Source of the DNA: Vibrio rhizosphaerae
GTDB lineage: Bacteria > Pseudomonadota > Gammaproteobacteria > Enterobacterales > Vibrionaceae
Direction of reading: 5' to 3'
Assembly: GCF_024347095.1 (NCBI RefSeq)
Contig: NZ_AP024903.1
Span: forward strand, 3,348,001 to 3,412,000
Length of the DNA: 64,000 nucleotides
In this document: positions 60,882 to 64,000 of the stretch, one piece after another
How the letters are laid out: every line of letters starts with the position of its first letter
Position numbering within the stretch: the stretch's first letter is position 1
Translations under genes and position numbers: made by a program
The notes under the pieces: generated by a model
The model's input: the letters and a program-made list of their open reading frames with translations, nothing else
Database searches by the model: none
Told to the model about the DNA's origin: nothing

Positions 60882-61072
60882 ATTCAAATCAATCCCCCAA
60901 ACAAAGAAAATTATTCCGGAAGAATGATTAGGCTTTTCAGGGTATGGATGCGCTTAAAAGCCGGTTCTGTAAAGCGTGTGATTCTGTCAAACAAAAAGAT
61001 TTTCTGGTGACGCTTGCAAAGATGTAAGCGTCACTGACGCGAAAAACACTCAATAAACCATAGCGGTCAACA

Positions 61073-61468
61073 TTACTGCGTGTATTCAAGAAACATTAAG
61101 GATTGTACTGCACCATCCCGGACATCACTCAGTACAATTTCAGATGTCCCTTTTCTATATGTCCTGTGATGGCTATCTCCAACATATTGTTTCTGGGATA
61201 AGTATGGGAGTAATGTTTTTGTATCTAGGTGACACTCTAGCTGCGTCATCATCGGTTTAGGCCCATCCGCTGAACTATATCTAAACTGAGGCTCGGTCTG
61301 GCAGAGTTCTTTTATACCTATAATCTCTTCAGGCGTTAAAATCAGATAGTCGAGACTATTCTGATTGTATTGGCGCTCTTCAGCAAACTGCATCATCAAG
61401 GCATAAATAAAAATCGACAGGATCAATACAAATACGATAGAAATCGTGACATATGACTTTTTACTCAT
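61073..61468 (-). CDS. Unrecognised single-pass membrane protein
   Basis: A 131-residue protein with one N-terminal hydrophobic helix (about 5-28) and a polar domain with two cysteines (LCQTEP and LECHLD), which could pair in the periplasm. I do not recognise the family. The start at 61468 (MSKKSYVT) fits a basic lead before the helix; a longer frame to 61495 is possible. It converges on the MNT-HEPN gene in a small accessory islet. Confidence 0.6.
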   Translation of the reverse strand: MSKKSYVTISIVFVLILSIFIYALMMQFAEERQYNQNSLDYLILTPEEIIGIKELCQTEPQFRYSSADGPKPMMTQLECHLDTKTLLPYLSQKQYVGDSHHRTYRKGTSEIVLSDVRDGAVQSLMFLEYTQ

Positions 61469-61694
61469 CTCAATGTACCACCTGGTATAATTCACCTTCT
61501 TTGAGAGGTTTTATTGTATTTAAGAAAGGAGGAAGTCGTCCACGAGTTATGCGTCCAGTATTGGGAGGAATGGGATATAAATAGGGTGAGGTAGAATGGT
61601 TTTTATTGTTACCTACTGGGCTGCCTCAATCTACCGAACAATCAGAGACTCCCGATGATTGCCGACGTTAAGTCAGCAACTCAGGAGCCCGGAT
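61469..61694. other. Gap with a possible decayed reading frame
   Basis: No intact gene is supported. On the plus strand a frame ending at 61588 encodes a basic, coding-like tail (GGSRPRVMRPVLGGMGYK), preceded by only about 25 sensible codons. It may be the end of a lost gene or chance. Confidence 0.3.
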
Positions 61695-62180
61695 TTATTT
61701 GTTTTTCCAATCGGTGCTGATGGGATTGGATACGGTATTTTTTTCCAAAGTGTAAGTACCATTTTGCTGTGCGATCGCCTCTCCGGTATCGACAATTGCA
61801 TTCTGGATAAATATGCTTTGCGCATTATCACCCCGGATGAAAGTCAGCTGATGATATGCGGTTTTATTCCCCCAGTCCGGAGAGGGCAAGGATATAAATC
61901 TCACCGTATAGGTTTCATCACTGAAATCCCCTTGCATGACGTAAACACCGTAATGGTTTTCGCCTTGAGAAATGATTTTATATGTCCCGTTGTTATAGTA
62001 ATAAACCTCTGCATCGGGAAACGGCTTTTCGCTGTACATTTTCCGGTAATGAAGCACCTGTTTATATGTTGGCTCACCAAAGTTTACGGTTAACGTCTTC
62101 CCATCATGAGATGTGGTTAACCCTTCTGCATACGCCGAGCAACCTAGCATTAACAAACCCGCTGTTGAAAATATTTTCAC
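61695..62180 (-). CDS. Secreted protein of unknown function
   Basis: A 161-residue protein with a signal peptide (MKIFSTAGLLMLGCSAYA after start-codon reading) and a beta-rich mature part with many aromatic residues. A GTG at 62180 is chosen because AGGA lies 7 nt upstream; a frame to 62255 would add 25 residues before the signal. There are no cysteines in the mature region. I do not recognise the family. It would be periplasmic or exported. Confidence 0.65.
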   Translation of the reverse strand: MKIFSTAGLLMLGCSAYAEGLTTSHDGKTLTVNFGEPTYKQVLHYRKMYSEKPFPDAEVYYYNNGTYKIISQGENHYGVYVMQGDFSDETYTVRFISLPSPDWGNKTAYHQLTFIRGDNAQSIFIQNAIVDTGEAIAQQNGTYTLEKNTVSNPISTDWKNK

Positions 62181-62297
62181 TTGTGATTCCTTCCGTTGAC
62201 TGAATAAATTTTTGTTTTTAAATGTTTTTATGAGTATTGTTGCGCAATTATTCATTGCATAATCACGTCAGTCAAGTTAAACCGGAAGAACCTATAA

Positions 62298-63176
62298 TCA
62301 CGAATTCACCGAATGCAACTGTTGTGCAAGGGTAATAAATGCTTTCACCGCCGGGCTGGCCTGATAGCTGTCTAATACCGCCAGACCAATCCGCCGCTTG
62401 ATTGGCGGTGATAATGGCCGACAAACATAACGCTGCGAATCGCAATCCGGTAACGATGATTCCGCGACGACAGAAATTGCATCGCCGCTTTCAACGAGCG
62501 ACAGAATGCTGAGCAGTTGGGATGTGCGATAGCGAATTTGCGGCTGCAATTTCTCGGCATGAAACAGACGAATCACCCATTCACCGGATCCTGCACCGGT
62601 CAGAATAAACGGATCGTAACACAGGGATGATAACGTCACGGACTCAAGCCGGCTCAAGGGATGTGCCGCAGGCAGTAAAGCAACCATCTGATCATCAAGC
62701 AGCGGGAAGACATCGAGATCATTTTCCGGCAACACCACAAAGCCGACATCCACCCGACGCTCTCTCAACCACTGAGTCACCTGAATATCCGGTCCTTCAT
62801 CGACATAGATTTCGATCCCCGGAAATTTTTGTTGATATTGATGAATAATATGAGGCAGCAAACGGACTGACGAGGTTGGACCAAACGAACCGATACGCAG
62901 CATACCCTGCTTCATCCCCTGAGCATCGGTTGCTTCCTGACGCATGGTTTCGGCCACACCGAGTAACGTACGTGAACGTGCCAGCAGCCGCGCTCCGATA
63001 TCGGTCAGTTCGACACGGCTCTGATGACGGAGGAACAGTTTCACCCCGAGCTCATCTTCTAATGCCTTGATCGCGTGTGAAACCCCTGATTGAGAAATTC
63101 CGAGCCGTTGAGCTGCAATCGTGAAATGCAGGCTATCCGATAGAACCGAAAAAATTTCCAACTGCGTTAATGTCAT
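62298..63176 (-). CDS. LysR-family transcriptional regulator
   Basis: A 292-residue regulator: winged helix at 1-60 (HFTIAAQRLGISQSGVSHAIKALEDELG) and effector domain from about 90 (LRIGSFGPTSSVRLLPHII). It belongs to the CynR/CysB-like branch. It is divergent from the TTC38-like gene at 63319 with a 142-bp shared region, so that gene is the likely target. Confidence 0.92.
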   Translation of the reverse strand: MTLTQLEIFSVLSDSLHFTIAAQRLGISQSGVSHAIKALEDELGVKLFLRHQSRVELTDIGARLLARSRTLLGVAETMRQEATDAQGMKQGMLRIGSFGPTSSVRLLPHIIHQYQQKFPGIEIYVDEGPDIQVTQWLRERRVDVGFVVLPENDLDVFPLLDDQMVALLPAAHPLSRLESVTLSSLCYDPFILTGAGSGEWVIRLFHAEKLQPQIRYRTSQLLSILSLVESGDAISVVAESSLPDCDSQRYVCRPLSPPIKRRIGLAVLDSYQASPAVKAFITLAQQLHSVNS

Positions 63177-63318
63177 AACGACCCCATGAGTAAATGCTCA
63201 TTTCCTTATGAGTGATCATATCGATAAGTATATAAGACCATATGAATCAAATCTTTTCTATGGACTTCCCCATAAAACAACAACGGCTCATAAAACAATC
63301 ATGGCAAAGGAGTGCGGT

Positions 63319-64000
63319 ATGATTTATCAGTCACAACGCCCGACGGATGGCGTTTCATCTCTATGGCCGGAAATCAACGGCTATTTTTTATCTTTTCAGG
63401 AAATCCCTGCACATTGTCGGCCAAAAAATCAAACGCAGCAGACGTTTCATCAACTCTTGGCCGGATTTGACGGCACCATTAGTTGTGAAATCCGAGAGTT
63501 TTATCGTTTTAATTTACATCTTGCTCAAATGAACTGGCGCGAAATCCAAAGACCGGAATTCAAACTCATCTATCAAGCTTGCGAAGCCTGGACGCGGTTT
63601 CAGTATGAACAAGCCTATACCCTGATGAGAGTTCACTTGAAAAGATTTCCGACAGATGTGATTGCGCTGTATATCTTACACATGTTTGAGTTCTGCACCG
63701 GCCGAACCACACGTCTGGTTGATGTGCTGGCACAATGTGAAGCGGCTTTGCCCCGGACACATGATCTCTACCCTTTCTATCTCGCTATCAAGTCTTTCGT
63801 TCTGTGTGAATGCCAGCAATACGAACAAGCATTAGCCGCCGGCTGGGATTCTATCGAAACCTGTCCGGATAATGTCTACGGGATCCATGCGCTTGTCCAT
63901 GTACTGCACGAAACGGAACAATGGGCACAAATTATTGAATTCCTAAATCACCGAACCTCGTCATGGATGAATAATCCGGGGATGAAAATTCACATCTGCT
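63319..64000 (+). CDS. TTC38-like TPR protein, 3' end beyond the window
   Basis: An open frame of at least 227 codons runs off the right edge. AAGGAG lies 6 nt before the ATG. The visible part is helical, with TPR-like repeats, and contains YGIHALVHVLHE, the signature of the TTC38 family, whose human member has no settled function. Typical bacterial TTC38 proteins are about 430-460 residues, so roughly half is seen. The adjacent LysR gene probably controls it. Confidence 0.8.
   Translation, partial: MIYQSQRPTDGVSSLWPEINGYFLSFQEIPAHCRPKNQTQQTFHQLLAGFDGTISCEIREFYRFNLHLAQMNWREIQRPEFKLIYQACEAWTRFQYEQAYTLMRVHLKRFPTDVIALYILHMFEFCTGRTTRLVDVLAQCEAALPRTHDLYPFYLAIKSFVLCECQQYEQALAAGWDSIETCPDNVYGIHALVHVLHETEQWAQIIEFLNHRTSSWMNNPGMKIHIC

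Overview
The window reads as chromosome 1 of a Vibrio. Many genes and small RNAs sit in the gammaproteobacterial order near the origin: rhtB-pldB-yigL, yigB-xerC-DUF484-dapF-lysA-lptM/cyaY, cyaA/hemCDXY, hemN-DUF2489-yihI, engB/Spot 42/polA, hemB/tatD, tatABC and ubiB-ubiJ-ubiE. L-arabinose genes and a small NRPS operon narrow it to an arabinose-using Vibrio, possibly the gazogenes/ruber or fluvialis/furnissii groups. The species assignment is an inference.

Layout. 1-9060: rRNA methyltransferase rsmD, membrane proteins (MarC/YhgN, YhhN, acyltransferase), an unlisted 26-codon hydrophobic mini-gene with a strong two-way terminator, a HEPN-like membrane protein, dps, an EAL-HDOD regulator, rhtB, pldB, yigL. 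9176-13615: an accessory minus-strand operon of EntD-type phosphopantetheinyl transferase, MbtH-like protein and an A-PCP-C NRPS with no release domain. 14177-17092: EVE protein, NlpE-like lipoprotein, DTW-domain tRNA modification enzyme, yigB. 17096-31931: housekeeping block for chromosome dimer resolution, lysine/DAP, LptM, frataxin, adenylate cyclase, haem synthesis (hemC, D, X, Y, N) and yihI.

31932-38676: three regulatory RNA genes in intergenic space, all on the minus strand. They are a CsrB/CsrC-family RNA (about a dozen GGA motifs) between a methyltransferase gene and engB, Spot 42 (spf) between engB and polA, and a RyhB-type RNA with a Fur box between polA and hemB. An orphan minus-strand terminator at 33481 suggests a fourth. 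Together with cyaA they put several nodes of the carbon (cAMP-CRP, Spot 42, Csr) and iron (Fur, RyhB, haem) networks in one region.

39027-47946: tatD, a LysR/quinone-reductase-like pair between tatD and tatC, tatABC, ubiB-ubiJ-ubiE, rmuC. 48041-59119: zinc-ribbon protein, DMT exporter, then a complete arabinose locus: araC, araBDA plus an unrecognised 174-aa gene on the minus strand, and araFGH on the plus strand. The region between them has AraC half-sites arranged like E. coli araI1-I2 and a CRP site. 59212-62180: small accessory islet with a Phd/ParE-type toxin-antitoxin pair behind a 15-bp inverted repeat, an MNT-HEPN fusion protein and two unrecognised genes. The window ends with a LysR gene and the divergent start of a TTC38-like gene cut by the window edge. 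I saw no tRNA, rRNA, CRISPR array, insertion sequence or prophage.
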